Program-made: the position numbers and the translations under genes
NCBI GenBank assembly: GCA_947498845.1
Contig: CANMLX010000021.1
Coordinates: forward strand, 1-64,000
Length of the DNA: 64,000 nt
Direction of reading: 5' to 3'
Source of the DNA: an uncultured Flavobacteriaceae bacterium
Lineage (GTDB): Bacteria > Bacteroidota > Bacteroidia > Flavobacteriales > Flavobacteriaceae
Notes under the pieces: generated by a model
The model's input: the letters and a program-made list of their open reading frames with translations, nothing else
Databases searched by the model: none
What the model was told of the DNA's origin: nothing
Shown: piece after piece, positions 1-8,322 of the stretch
Layout: each line of letters opens with the position of its first letter
How positions within the stretch are numbered: position 1 is the first letter of the stretch

Positions 1-53
1 GATGGATGGCTTATTTAGCCAAATAAAAAATCTAAGCCCTCCTTTTATCTATT

Positions 54-854
54 CTAATGCATAAAACGGGTTAAAAGTTGCATTTCCATATTATAACTAT
101 AATCACTTCCTAAAATAATGACTCTGATATATTCTTCTCCATGAATATTTATCTTTTCATCTATATTAGATAAATCTCCTGGACCAGTCTTATAATCTAT
201 AATATCACCTTCATTGTTTTCAATAGGAATTCCTGCAGGTCTTATCACCCATTTACCTGCATAATAAGGATGGTCGTCTGGGTATTTTTTACCTTTAACC
301 ATATATTCATGCTTCATATTTGGAGCTGAAATTGTTCTTATCTTTTCTCCCTTTGGAGAAAAAAACAATAACTTATTGAGCTTAGTATTTATAACCAATA
401 ATTGATCATTAACAATACTGTACGAATTTCCAATACTATCTAGCGTATAATGACTCCCTTTATAATCCCATTCAATTTTAATTACTTTACGGTGTGGATT
501 AAATCGCAGACCTCGTAAAGAATCAGAATCTAACACAAATCCTCTTTTTTGGTCAATAAATGGAACAGCAGTAACTATCTCTGCTTTATAATGATGATGT
601 AAAGATTTTAAGTTCTCAAAATCTTTAAATCTTACTGAGGTATCTATATGATACAATGCTCTATTCTCACTATAAAGCTTACGAATACTATCATAAGTTT
701 TCTCTGTAATCACAATCTCTTTAGTAGTATTATCTATATTTAATTCTCTTTTTTTAGAGTGTTGCCTTTCTTGACAACTGGTACTAAATAATAAAACAAA
801 ACTACCAACAATTGTAAGATAGTATTTTAACTTCAGACTATTCTTCTTCTTCAT
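54..854 (-). CDS. Hypothetical lipoprotein
   Basis: Encodes 266 residues that I do not recognise. The N-terminus is lysine-rich, followed by a hydrophobic stretch ending in LLFSTSC (Cys27), a good type II signal peptide with lipobox, so the mature protein is probably lipid-anchored in the envelope. The rest is soluble and rich in Lys, Asp and Tyr, with short beta-strand-like segments (KLNKLLFFSPKGEKI) but no catalytic motif I can name. It is transcribed on the same strand as the molybdenum-enzyme genes upstream but lies 214 bases from them, so it is probably a separate unit. Lipoprotein call is good; function unknown. Confidence 0.75.
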   Translation of the reverse strand: MKKKNSLKLKYYLTIVGSFVLLFSTSCQERQHSKKRELNIDNTTKEIVITEKTYDSIRKLYSENRALYHIDTSVRFKDFENLKSLHHHYKAEIVTAVPFIDQKRGFVLDSDSLRGLRFNPHRKVIKIEWDYKGSHYTLDSIGNSYSIVNDQLLVINTKLNKLLFFSPKGEKIRTISAPNMKHEYMVKGKKYPDDHPYYAGKWVIRPAGIPIENNEGDIIDYKTGPGDLSNIDEKINIHGEEYIRVIILGSDYSYNMEMQLLTRFMH

Positions 855-1068
855 TTTTAGATGGTACTTTTAGATTTTTAGGTTACCTGTTAAACTATAA
901 TAGCATCAAAGATTATATAAACTCTTATTAAATAACATATATTATGAGGTCTAATAGAAAAAACATTTTTATAATATTTTATATGTATTACTATTAAGTA
1001 ATCTCTGCAATAAATGGGGTTTCATCCAACAAATTACTTCGCTAGTTTACTGAAAAGATATTATAAAA

Positions 1069-3363
1069 TCAACCCTCCTCTACTGTTATAACAACACTTT
1101 TAGATGCTGGTGTTTTTGCGGTATGTGCAAATTGATCTAAAGGGACTAACACATTTGTTTCTGGGAAATATGTTGCACAACAGCCTTTTGGTATGTCATA
1201 CCCCACTACCTTAAACTTATTGGCCTCTCGAATTACGCCATTAAATTCAGACTTAAGATTCACCACTTGTTGTTCTTTAAGTTCGCGAACTTGCATGTCT
1301 TCACGATTCATAAAAATAATACGTCTTTCGTTATAAACCCCTCTATAACGATCGTTTAAACCATAGATAGTTGTATTAAATTGGTCGTGACTACGTATGG
1401 TCATCATCACCAATTCATCGTCTTTTAATTTCCATTCCGGCAGTTTATTCACAGAAAAATTAGCTTTACCTGTTTTTGTTTTGAATTCTCGTATTCTGGC
1501 CCCATTTGGCAGATAAAACCCTGAAGGTTTTTTTAGTTTTTTATTATAATCATCAAAACCAGCGACAACTTCTTCTATATCATCTCTTACTAAACTATAA
1601 TCGTCTTTATAAGCTAACCAGTCTATTTTAGAGCGATCTTTCAACGTAGCATTTGCTATACCACAAACCACAGCGACTTCACTTAATAAGTTATCTGAGC
1701 ACGGTTCTAAAATACCTTTTGTAGATGACACGATTCCCATGGAGTTCTCTACACTTTGCACCTGAACACCTGTTTTTTGATAATCTTTTTCGGCACGTCC
1801 CAAACATGGTAATATCAACGCTTCTTTTCCTGTTACTAAATGCGATCTGTTTAATTTTGTACTCACATGCACTGTTAAGTTACAGTTGGCTAATGCTTGT
1901 GCAGAATAGACTGTATCTGGAACCGCAGAAATAAAGTTCCCTCCCATACCCACAAACACTTTTGCTTTTTTCTCATACATGGCTCTAATAGCATCAATCA
2001 CCGAATACCCATGTTTATTAGTTGGCTTGAAACCATATTTCGCTTCTATTTTATCTAAAAATGCTTGCGGTGCTTCTTCCCAAATACCTACCGTTCTATC
2101 ACCTTGCACATTAGAATGGCCACGAACTGGACATGTTCCTGCGCCTTCTTTTCCTATACTTCCTTTAAGTAATAACAGATTGACTATTTCTCTAATATTA
2201 TCTACAGCATTTTCATGTTGGGTTAAGCCCATGGCCCAACACACAATGATTTTCTTTTTATTAAGCACTAACTCAAAAACACGATCAAAAATGTCTACTG
2301 AAATTCCTGAAAGCTCTAAGCATTCATCAAAATTGTACGTTTTTAAATCTGTAATAAAGTCATCATACCCATGCGTATGGTCTTCAATAAATGTTTTATC
2401 AAAAACATGACCTTCTGTTTCTTCTTTTTCTAATAATTTTAGCAGAATAGCTTTAAATAAAGCGACATCTCCATTAATGGTAACAGGTACAAAAACATCT
2501 GCAAGCTTTGTTCCTCCTGTTAACATTTTAATAGGGTTTTGCGGGTCTGTAAACTTCATTAATCCTGCTTCTGGCAAGGGGTTAATAGCTATTATTTTTC
2601 CTCCGTTATTCTTACACTTTTCTAATGCAGATAACATTCTAGGGTGGTTTGTTGCTGGATTTTGTCCTATTACCATCACTAATTCTGCCTTATATAAATC
2701 GTCTAAAGTAACCGACCCCTTACCTATTCCTAATGTTTGAGACAACGCCTTACCACTCGCTTCATGACACATGTTGGAACAATCTGGCAAATTAGATGTT
2801 CCATACTCTCTCACAAAAAGCTGATATAAAAAGGCGGCTTCATTAGTTGTTCTTCCGGATGTATAAAATACAGCCTCATCTGGAGCATCTAAATTGTTTA
2901 AATGCGTTCCTATTTTTTTAAAAGCATCTTCCCAAGAAATTGGCTCATAGTTTGAAGCGCCTTTAGGCAAATACATAGGGGCTGTTAACCGTCCTGATTT
3001 ACCAATTTCAAAATCGGAAAGACTGGCTAATTCATCTATAGTTTTACTGGCAAAAAAATCTCGCGTTATAAGTTTATTTTGAACCTCTTCGGCCATGGCT
3101 TTTAGACCATTTTCGCAATACTCTCCTAAAGAAGAACGCTCATCATCTGGATCTGGCCATGCGCAACCTGGACAATCAAATCCTCCTTTTTGATTAATTT
3201 TTAAAGAGACTTTAAGCGCATCTTTAGTATTCATATACTTATTTGCATGACGCATTGCCGCCTTTAAAGCTCCAAAACCTACACTGTTTGTGGGAGGTGT
3301 TTTAGTTTTTAGGTTATCAAATTGCTCTGGTGTTAAGGCTTTCTCTATCGATGACTTGCTCAT
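1069..3363 (-). CDS. FdhF/YdeP-family molybdopterin oxidoreductase
   Basis: A 764-residue protein matching the FdhF/YdeP family of formate dehydrogenase alpha-subunit-like enzymes, close to the usual length of about 760. Visible marks are the N-terminal GFDCPGCAWP cluster region (Cys64, Cys67, with Cys83 in YCENG), the molybdopterin-domain stretch with PDCSNMCHEASG and GQNPATNHPRML, and a C-terminal dinucleotide-binding region with RSHDQFNTTIYG and RYRGVYNERR. There is no signal peptide, so it should be cytoplasmic. The physiological substrate of this family is not settled; in E. coli YdeP is tied to acid resistance. It lies 156 bases downstream of mocA-like and xdhC-like genes on the same strand, which suits a molybdenum enzyme dependent on cofactor supply. 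Confidence 0.9.
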   Translation of the reverse strand: MSKSSIEKALTPEQFDNLKTKTPPTNSVGFGALKAAMRHANKYMNTKDALKVSLKINQKGGFDCPGCAWPDPDDERSSLGEYCENGLKAMAEEVQNKLITRDFFASKTIDELASLSDFEIGKSGRLTAPMYLPKGASNYEPISWEDAFKKIGTHLNNLDAPDEAVFYTSGRTTNEAAFLYQLFVREYGTSNLPDCSNMCHEASGKALSQTLGIGKGSVTLDDLYKAELVMVIGQNPATNHPRMLSALEKCKNNGGKIIAINPLPEAGLMKFTDPQNPIKMLTGGTKLADVFVPVTINGDVALFKAILLKLLEKEETEGHVFDKTFIEDHTHGYDDFITDLKTYNFDECLELSGISVDIFDRVFELVLNKKKIIVCWAMGLTQHENAVDNIREIVNLLLLKGSIGKEGAGTCPVRGHSNVQGDRTVGIWEEAPQAFLDKIEAKYGFKPTNKHGYSVIDAIRAMYEKKAKVFVGMGGNFISAVPDTVYSAQALANCNLTVHVSTKLNRSHLVTGKEALILPCLGRAEKDYQKTGVQVQSVENSMGIVSSTKGILEPCSDNLLSEVAVVCGIANATLKDRSKIDWLAYKDDYSLVRDDIEEVVAGFDDYNKKLKKPSGFYLPNGARIREFKTKTGKANFSVNKLPEWKLKDDELVMMTIRSHDQFNTTIYGLNDRYRGVYNERRIIFMNREDMQVRELKEQQVVNLKSEFNGVIREANKFKVVGYDIPKGCCATYFPETNVLVPLDQFAHTAKTPASKSVVITVEEG

Positions 3364-3398
3364 TATTCTTTCGCTCTTAGTGTAAAAAAACTTATTTA

Positions 3399-3406
3399 CA
3401 AAGATA
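3399..3406 (-). promoter_or_regulatory. Possible -7 box upstream of fdhF-like gene
   Basis: The minus strand reads TATCTTTG, an exact match to the Bacteroidetes TAnnTTTG -7 element, 35 bases before the ATG of the FdhF/YdeP-like gene. I do not see a clear TTG at the expected -33 distance. If used, the gene has its own promoter besides any read-through from the XdhC/MocA genes. Confidence 0.4.
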
Positions 3407-3519
3407 TTATTATTTAGTCTATTAAATAATGTTCTAAGGGTTTGTTTAAACTCTATTTTCTAATAAAAATCTTGATTTAAACTAAATGAATTATTCAGTC
3501 ATTTGCATAACATATTGTT

Positions 3520-4131
3520 TTAATGCTGTTTAAAGACATGTTTTAGATACTCTTCCTGAGTATCTAAATCTATATTTTTAAATGGTGGCATTATCGTTTT
3601 TAAAAAAGGAGAATTATCTCTTATTAATTGCTTTGCTCCATCTTTTCCATTTAAAAGTAATAAATCTTTAAAGTAGGTTTTATCAAAAATAGCTGGAACG
3701 CCCTTCTTAGTTTCTTTGTATGCTGTAACTATAATTTGTTTTTTTTCAGGTTCAAAATTTTTGATTAAATCATTTAAAAAGGCCTTAGTTACAAAAGGTT
3801 GGTCTCCCAGCACAAACAATACACCATCAAAACAAGTTTCAGAATTCAAAATTTCACGAGATGCACAGGCAATAGAATTACCTAATCCTAAATGCCATTC
3901 TTGATTACGCAAAATTTTAACTGGTAAATGCTCTATCTCTTTTTTTATACTATCGTAATTAGCTCCAAGAACGACATAAACGGGATGTATTCTAGTTTCT
4001 AGTACTGTTTTTATAGCATGTCCTAATAGCGTGTTTTCTCCCCATGCTAATAACTGTTTAGGTTCTCCCATTCTACTTGAAGCTCCCGCCGCAAGAATAA
4101 CAATAGCAATATTTGATGATTTATTAACCAA
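3520..4131 (-). CDS. MocA/MobA-like nucleotidyltransferase
   Basis: A 203-residue NTP-transferase. The N-terminus carries the signature LAAGASSRMGEPKQLL (residues about 13-28), the nucleotide-binding loop of the MobA/MocA group, and FVLGDQPFV (about residue 106) is the metal-binding acidic motif. MocA-type enzymes add CMP to molybdopterin to give the cytosine dinucleotide cofactor used by xanthine dehydrogenase-family enzymes. The gene starts five bases after the stop of the XdhC-like gene, so they are surely co-transcribed, and both serve the IorAB-like enzyme upstream. The substrate (CTP versus GTP) cannot be told from sequence alone; context favours MCD synthesis. Confidence 0.85.
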   Translation of the reverse strand: MVNKSSNIAIVILAAGASSRMGEPKQLLAWGENTLLGHAIKTVLETRIHPVYVVLGANYDSIKKEIEHLPVKILRNQEWHLGLGNSIACASREILNSETCFDGVLFVLGDQPFVTKAFLNDLIKNFEPEKKQIIVTAYKETKKGVPAIFDKTYFKDLLLLNGKDGAKQLIRDNSPFLKTIMPPFKNIDLDTQEEYLKHVFKQH

Positions 4132-4136
4132 AACAA

Positions 4137-5150
4137 CTACTGGTTAGTATGAATAGATGTTATTTTTTTACTTAACGATATAGGTTCTCTCTTTCTGGTT
4201 ACAGCCAAAATTTCGGCAACAATAGACACGGCTATCTCTTGCGGTGTTTCTGAGCCTATATTTAATCCTGCGGGTCCATGAATAGTCTCTAAAAAGGCTT
4301 CTGAGATATCTGGACAATATTCAATAAGTTGAGATAATAAATCTTCTCTTCGTTTTAAAGGTCCTAACAATCCTATATAAGATGGGGTAACAGATTTTAA
4401 AGCTACTAAAAACCTTAAGTCTGTAGCAAAATTATGTGTCATCAAGACAACTGCTGTCTCATTGTCAATCACACTAAAATCAAATGCTTCAGGTGAAGTC
4501 CCTATAAATTTTAATGCTCCGGGAAAATTCCCTATGGATTTAGATGCTGAAGCGCCTCCTACAACGATGACTTCCCATCCCGTTAAAGTGGCATAATTAC
4601 ACAATTGCACGGCATCATGTTCTGCACCAATAATAACTAGCTGAAAACAAGGTGGCATATCTTGCTTAAAAACCGGTAACTCTTGTTGTTTACGAATACC
4701 AGATAAAGGATACGATACATTATCAATTATTACTAATGTTCCTAATGCTTTTAACTCACATAGGCTTTTCTTATAGTAAGACCATACTTCAAAAGCTTTT
4801 CTATGTTTTAAACATTCCTGAAAAACTGATTGAAATGAAGATGTAATAGTAAGTTCTTCTAATAAAATATATAAAATGCCTTCACAACCTAATCTGTAAC
4901 GGCCATCGTAAGTCATTATTTTAGACCGTCCTGTTTTAAAAACAGATTGTGCCTGTAACAAAATTTCTTTCTCCACACAACCTCCACTTACAGCGCCTAT
5001 TATTTCATCGTTTTCTAAAATAAGCATACGAACGCCTGGTCTGCGATAAGACGAACCATCTAATGCCACGACTGAAGCTAAAACCGATTTTAAGTGTTTC
5101 TGCTTTGCAGTAACTGCCTGTTCTATTATGTTTTTAAATTCGTGTGTCAT
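4137..5150 (-). CDS. XdhC/CoxI-family molybdenum enzyme maturation factor
   Basis: A 337-residue protein of the XdhC/CoxI family, which binds molybdenum cofactor and helps sulfurate and insert it into xanthine dehydrogenase-family enzymes. The N-terminal XdhC domain shows GSSYRRPGVRM and GAVSGGCVEKE (Cys58 is the conserved cysteine); the C-terminal Rossmann domain shows LVIIGAEHDA, THNFATDL, IGLLGPLKRR and IHGPAGLNIG. Length fits the family. It sits between the catalytic subunit gene (97-base gap) and the MocA-like gene (five-base gap), the expected place for a dedicated chaperone. Confidence 0.9.
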   Translation of the reverse strand: MTHEFKNIIEQAVTAKQKHLKSVLASVVALDGSSYRRPGVRMLILENDEIIGAVSGGCVEKEILLQAQSVFKTGRSKIMTYDGRYRLGCEGILYILLEELTITSSFQSVFQECLKHRKAFEVWSYYKKSLCELKALGTLVIIDNVSYPLSGIRKQQELPVFKQDMPPCFQLVIIGAEHDAVQLCNYATLTGWEVIVVGGASASKSIGNFPGALKFIGTSPEAFDFSVIDNETAVVLMTHNFATDLRFLVALKSVTPSYIGLLGPLKRREDLLSQLIEYCPDISEAFLETIHGPAGLNIGSETPQEIAVSIVAEILAVTRKREPISLSKKITSIHTNQ

Positions 5151-5247
5151 GTAAAAACACTAAAAAAGGCTATCTAAAAAGTATCATTTCGAATGACATT
5201 ACTAATCACTTTTTAGGCAACGTCTTTTAGAATAATTTGTGTCATCA

Positions 5248-7482
5248 TTAAACAGCTATACTTTTCTTAGCATTTAGGTTATCCATAAAGGGTTGTTTTG
5301 TTAAACGTTTGCCAGTAGCTTTATAAATAGCGTTTGCCACAGCGCCCCCTACTGGTGGTAATGTTGGTTCTCCTAGACCTGTAGGGTCAATATCACTTTC
5401 CACAAAATGCACATCTACTTTTGGTGTTTGAGCCATTCTAATTAATTGATAGGTATTAAAATTGTTAGATTGTGGTACACCTTTGTTAAAACCAAAATCA
5501 GAATACATAGCATGTCCTATACCATCAATCACACCGCCTTTTACCTGATTGAGAGCTCCTAAAGGATTAACCAATATACCACAATCTACCGCACAAGTTA
5601 CTTTTTGCACCACTGGAGTACCATTTTCTATGATTATATCTGCCACCTCAGCAACATGAGTGTTATGACAATAGTATACAGATAAGCCTTGGTAAACACC
5701 AGAGGCTGCTTTACCCCAATTAGACTTATCTACGACCAACTTTAATACACCTTGTAAACGTTCTGGGCTATATTTTATGTTCGGCTCTGGATTATTTTTT
5801 ACTTGTTCCAGTAAATCCATATGTAGTTGCACACGATCTACACCTAGTTCTTCTGCCAGTTCATCAAAAAAACTTTGCTCCGCACTTGCTAAAAAATTTG
5901 TATATGGTGCTCTCCAAGCTCCAGTAGTTATATTACTTTTATAATTCGCAGTATCCACTTGATAGTTTTTAATAGCTCCTGCTGGAAAAAAATGTGGAAT
6001 TAAACCATACATATTTACATTTACTGCAGCTTCTTTTAAGTGATAACCTGTAATTTCCCCATCTTTAATAGATGCTGCTATTTTGTATTTAATAGCTGGT
6101 CTATAGACACCCATAGTCATATCATCTTCTCGAGTAGACACCATTTTTACTGGTTTTTGAATACTATTAGAAATTTCTGCTGCTTCATAAACAAAATCAC
6201 CATATAAACGTCTTCCAAATCCTCCTCCCATTCTGGTCATCTCTACTGAAACTTGATCGATATCTCTACCCAACATTTTTGATACCACATTAGCCGCTGG
6301 CTCCGGAGTTTGTACAGGACCTATTAATCTTACTTTATCTGGCGTCACGCTAGCAAAGAAATTCATAGGCTCCATTGTATTATGAGGAAGAAATGGTGAT
6401 TCATAAATGCGCTCTATCACCTTATCTGCCTTAGCAAATGCGCTTTTTATATTACCATCTTTTCGCTTAGTCTCAAATTTATTTCCGTTTAATAAATCAA
6501 GTAATACCTTGTCATGCATTTCTGTACTTTCTAATTCGGAATCCTGTTTCCAAACCGCTTTAATCGCTTTTTTACCTTTTATAGCATCCCAAGTAGACTT
6601 TGCCAACACGACTACTTTATTACTAGGGCTCATTTGAGCTGTCCAACCATTATATTTATCTTCTTCAAGATGATTTTCAAGGTAATGCCTTGCTTTTTCT
6701 CCTATTGTAATAACATCTACTACACCTTGCATAGCTTTAGCTTGGGAAGCATCAAACGATTCTAGAATTTGCCCAAATGCTGGAGGTCTCAAAACCGATG
6801 CATACAGCATGCCTTCTTCTTTATAATCTAATCCAAAAAGAGGTTTTCCTGTAATAATTTTATCGATATCTACATTACGCTTACCTTTACCTATAATTTT
6901 AAAATCTTTAGGTTCTTTTAGATTAACGTCCTCTGGAACTTCAAGAGTTGCTGCTTCATTAACAACATCGCCATACCCTAATGTTTCCCCTTTAGAATTA
7001 GAAATTATACCTTCCTTAACAGAACACTCCGAAACATCTACACCCCATCTTGCCGCTGCAGCACTCACTAACATTTGTTTAGCTGTTGCTCCTGTTTGCC
7101 TTAAAGCTTTCCATCCAAGTCTTACCGATTGACTTCCGCCAGCTAACTGTCTTTTAAAATTTTTAGTATCCAGAGCCGCTTGTTCTACATGCACATCTTT
7201 CCAGGCCACATCTAATTCCTCAGCTATTATCATTGGCATGGATGTTTTTACACCTTGTCCAATTTCTGGATTAGGCGAAAATATAGTTACAATACCTTCA
7301 TCTGAAATTTTTATAAAGGCATTAAAATCATTAAAATTTAATTTGCTAATATCTAGCGGTACTTTGGCTTCTGGCTTGCAGGCGTTAAACAAATTAAACC
7401 CTATTAACATTCCGCCACTTGCTAATGCCGATGTTTTTAAAAACGATCTTCTACTTAAAGAAGCTTTATTTGAAGGTGTCAT
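5248..7482 (-). CDS. IorB-like molybdopterin-binding oxidoreductase subunit
   Basis: A 744-residue molybdopterin-binding subunit of the xanthine oxidase family, most like isoquinoline 1-oxidoreductase beta subunits and membrane-facing aldehyde dehydrogenases. The N-terminus has a Tat signal (SRRSFLKTSALASGG, from residue 10) followed by FNLFNAC, so it is exported folded and may also be lipidated. MGGGFGRRLYGDF is the cofactor-binding glycine-rich loop and GLGEPTLPPVGGAVANA near the C-terminus holds the conserved catalytic glutamate region. The partner 2Fe-2S gene ends 22 bases upstream. Together they should oxidise an aldehyde or N-heterocycle in the periplasm; the true substrate is unknown. 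Confidence 0.9.
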   Translation of the reverse strand: MTPSNKASLSRRSFLKTSALASGGMLIGFNLFNACKPEAKVPLDISKLNFNDFNAFIKISDEGIVTIFSPNPEIGQGVKTSMPMIIAEELDVAWKDVHVEQAALDTKNFKRQLAGGSQSVRLGWKALRQTGATAKQMLVSAAAARWGVDVSECSVKEGIISNSKGETLGYGDVVNEAATLEVPEDVNLKEPKDFKIIGKGKRNVDIDKIITGKPLFGLDYKEEGMLYASVLRPPAFGQILESFDASQAKAMQGVVDVITIGEKARHYLENHLEEDKYNGWTAQMSPSNKVVVLAKSTWDAIKGKKAIKAVWKQDSELESTEMHDKVLLDLLNGNKFETKRKDGNIKSAFAKADKVIERIYESPFLPHNTMEPMNFFASVTPDKVRLIGPVQTPEPAANVVSKMLGRDIDQVSVEMTRMGGGFGRRLYGDFVYEAAEISNSIQKPVKMVSTREDDMTMGVYRPAIKYKIAASIKDGEITGYHLKEAAVNVNMYGLIPHFFPAGAIKNYQVDTANYKSNITTGAWRAPYTNFLASAEQSFFDELAEELGVDRVQLHMDLLEQVKNNPEPNIKYSPERLQGVLKLVVDKSNWGKAASGVYQGLSVYYCHNTHVAEVADIIIENGTPVVQKVTCAVDCGILVNPLGALNQVKGGVIDGIGHAMYSDFGFNKGVPQSNNFNTYQLIRMAQTPKVDVHFVESDIDPTGLGEPTLPPVGGAVANAIYKATGKRLTKQPFMDNLNAKKSIAV

Positions 7483-7504
7483 TAATTTTTATGTTTAGGG
7501 TTAG

Positions 7505-7966
7505 TTAACTTAGTTTTTCTGCTGCTACTTTTACAGCTTCTTCAATACTATTATAGGATGCACATCTACATATATTTCCATTCATAGCATGTCTTATATC
7601 TTCTCTACTAGGATTGGGAGTTTCATTTAAAAAAGCTGAAGCTGTCATAATTTGTCCTGCCTGACAATAACCACATTGAGGCACATCAATGTCTTTCCAA
7701 GCTTGCTGCACTGGGTGATCTCCTTTTTCTGAAAGTCCTTCAATTGTAGTAATATCCATTTCTTCTGCTTGAGACACTTGTAACAAACAACTCCTCATAG
7801 CACTACCGTCTACATGAATTGTACAAGCGCCACATTGGCCTATACCGCAACCAAATTTGGTTCCTACTAAATTTATTTTATCTCTAAGCACCCATAGGAG
7901 AGGTGTATCTGCATCTGCTTCTACAGTATGCTTTTCATTATTAATTTTAAGTGTAAAAGTTGGCAT
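7505..7966 (-). CDS. IorA-like 2Fe-2S subunit
   Basis: A 153-residue iron-sulfur subunit. The plant-type ferredoxin domain has Cys40, Cys45, Cys48 (GCGIGQCGAC) and Cys60; the all-alpha second 2Fe-2S domain has Cys98 and Cys101 (CGYC) and Cys133 and Cys135 (NICRC). This is the standard small subunit of two-subunit molybdenum hydroxylases and passes electrons from the molybdenum site. It is the first gene of the minus-strand run 2Fe-2S, molybdenum subunit, XdhC, MocA. It has no signal of its own, so it is probably exported piggyback with the Tat-tagged large subunit. Confidence 0.93.
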   Translation of the reverse strand: MPTFTLKINNEKHTVEADADTPLLWVLRDKINLVGTKFGCGIGQCGACTIHVDGSAMRSCLLQVSQAEEMDITTIEGLSEKGDHPVQQAWKDIDVPQCGYCQAGQIMTASAFLNETPNPSREDIRHAMNGNICRCASYNSIEEAVKVAAEKLS

Positions 7967-8062
7967 AACATTGGTTTTTTACAAGTTATTAAAATTTAAA
8001 TTTACTTTTCTATTATCTTAAAATTTTAACATTCGATTAACTATGAATTTATTTCATTAAAG

Positions 8063-8196
8063 GTGAGTTCGACATTAAAATTACTGACAATAAGAATCTT
8101 ACGATTTAACTCAATAAAATCGTTGTCATAAATGACATGATATTGAAAATCAACAATATGACTATAAAAAATAAAATTAAGTTACGTCGAACTCAC
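8063..8196. repeat. Palindromic element with 11-bp terminal inverted repeats
   Basis: GTGAGTTCGAC at 8063-8073 is repeated inverted as GTCGAACTCAC at 8186-8196. An inner hairpin is formed by ACGATTT and AAATCGT around TAACTCAAT-like sequence. The inner part resembles 21245-21305 (shared AATTTAACTCAATAAAAT). It looks like a small non-coding dispersed element. Confidence 0.6.
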
Positions 8197-8232
8197 GTTC
8201 ATTAAGATGGACACAACCTTACATTTTTGGTT

Positions 8233-8272
8233 AAAAAAAAATGAGGCAACTCAATTAGAGCAACCTCATTTT
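8233..8272 (-). terminator. Terminator after GH16 gene 1
   Basis: Stem AATGAGG/CCTCATT, then a symmetric CAA/CAA internal loop, CTC/GAG and a 5-base loop, followed on the minus strand by a run of eight or more T. It lies 50 bases after the GH16 stop codon. The second GH16 gene ends in a related hairpin (10768-10803). Confidence 0.8.
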
Positions 8273-8322
8273 CTTTTGAAAGTAATAGCTTATTACTTTC
8301 TTAACTATAATTAATTAAACTA

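Larger units (their letters stand above)
7967..8322. other. Intergenic stretch with inverted repeat and terminator
   Basis: Between the 2Fe-2S subunit gene and the first GH16 gene. It holds the 134-base inverted-repeat element at 8063-8196, the GH16 terminator at 8233-8272, and presumably the promoter of the molybdenum operon just upstream of 7966. No coding sequence seen. Confidence 0.6.

Noticed and set aside
1725..2740. Plus-strand open frames of 69-143 codons
   Set aside because: They lie opposite the well-supported FdhF/YdeP gene and have composition typical of antisense shadow frames.
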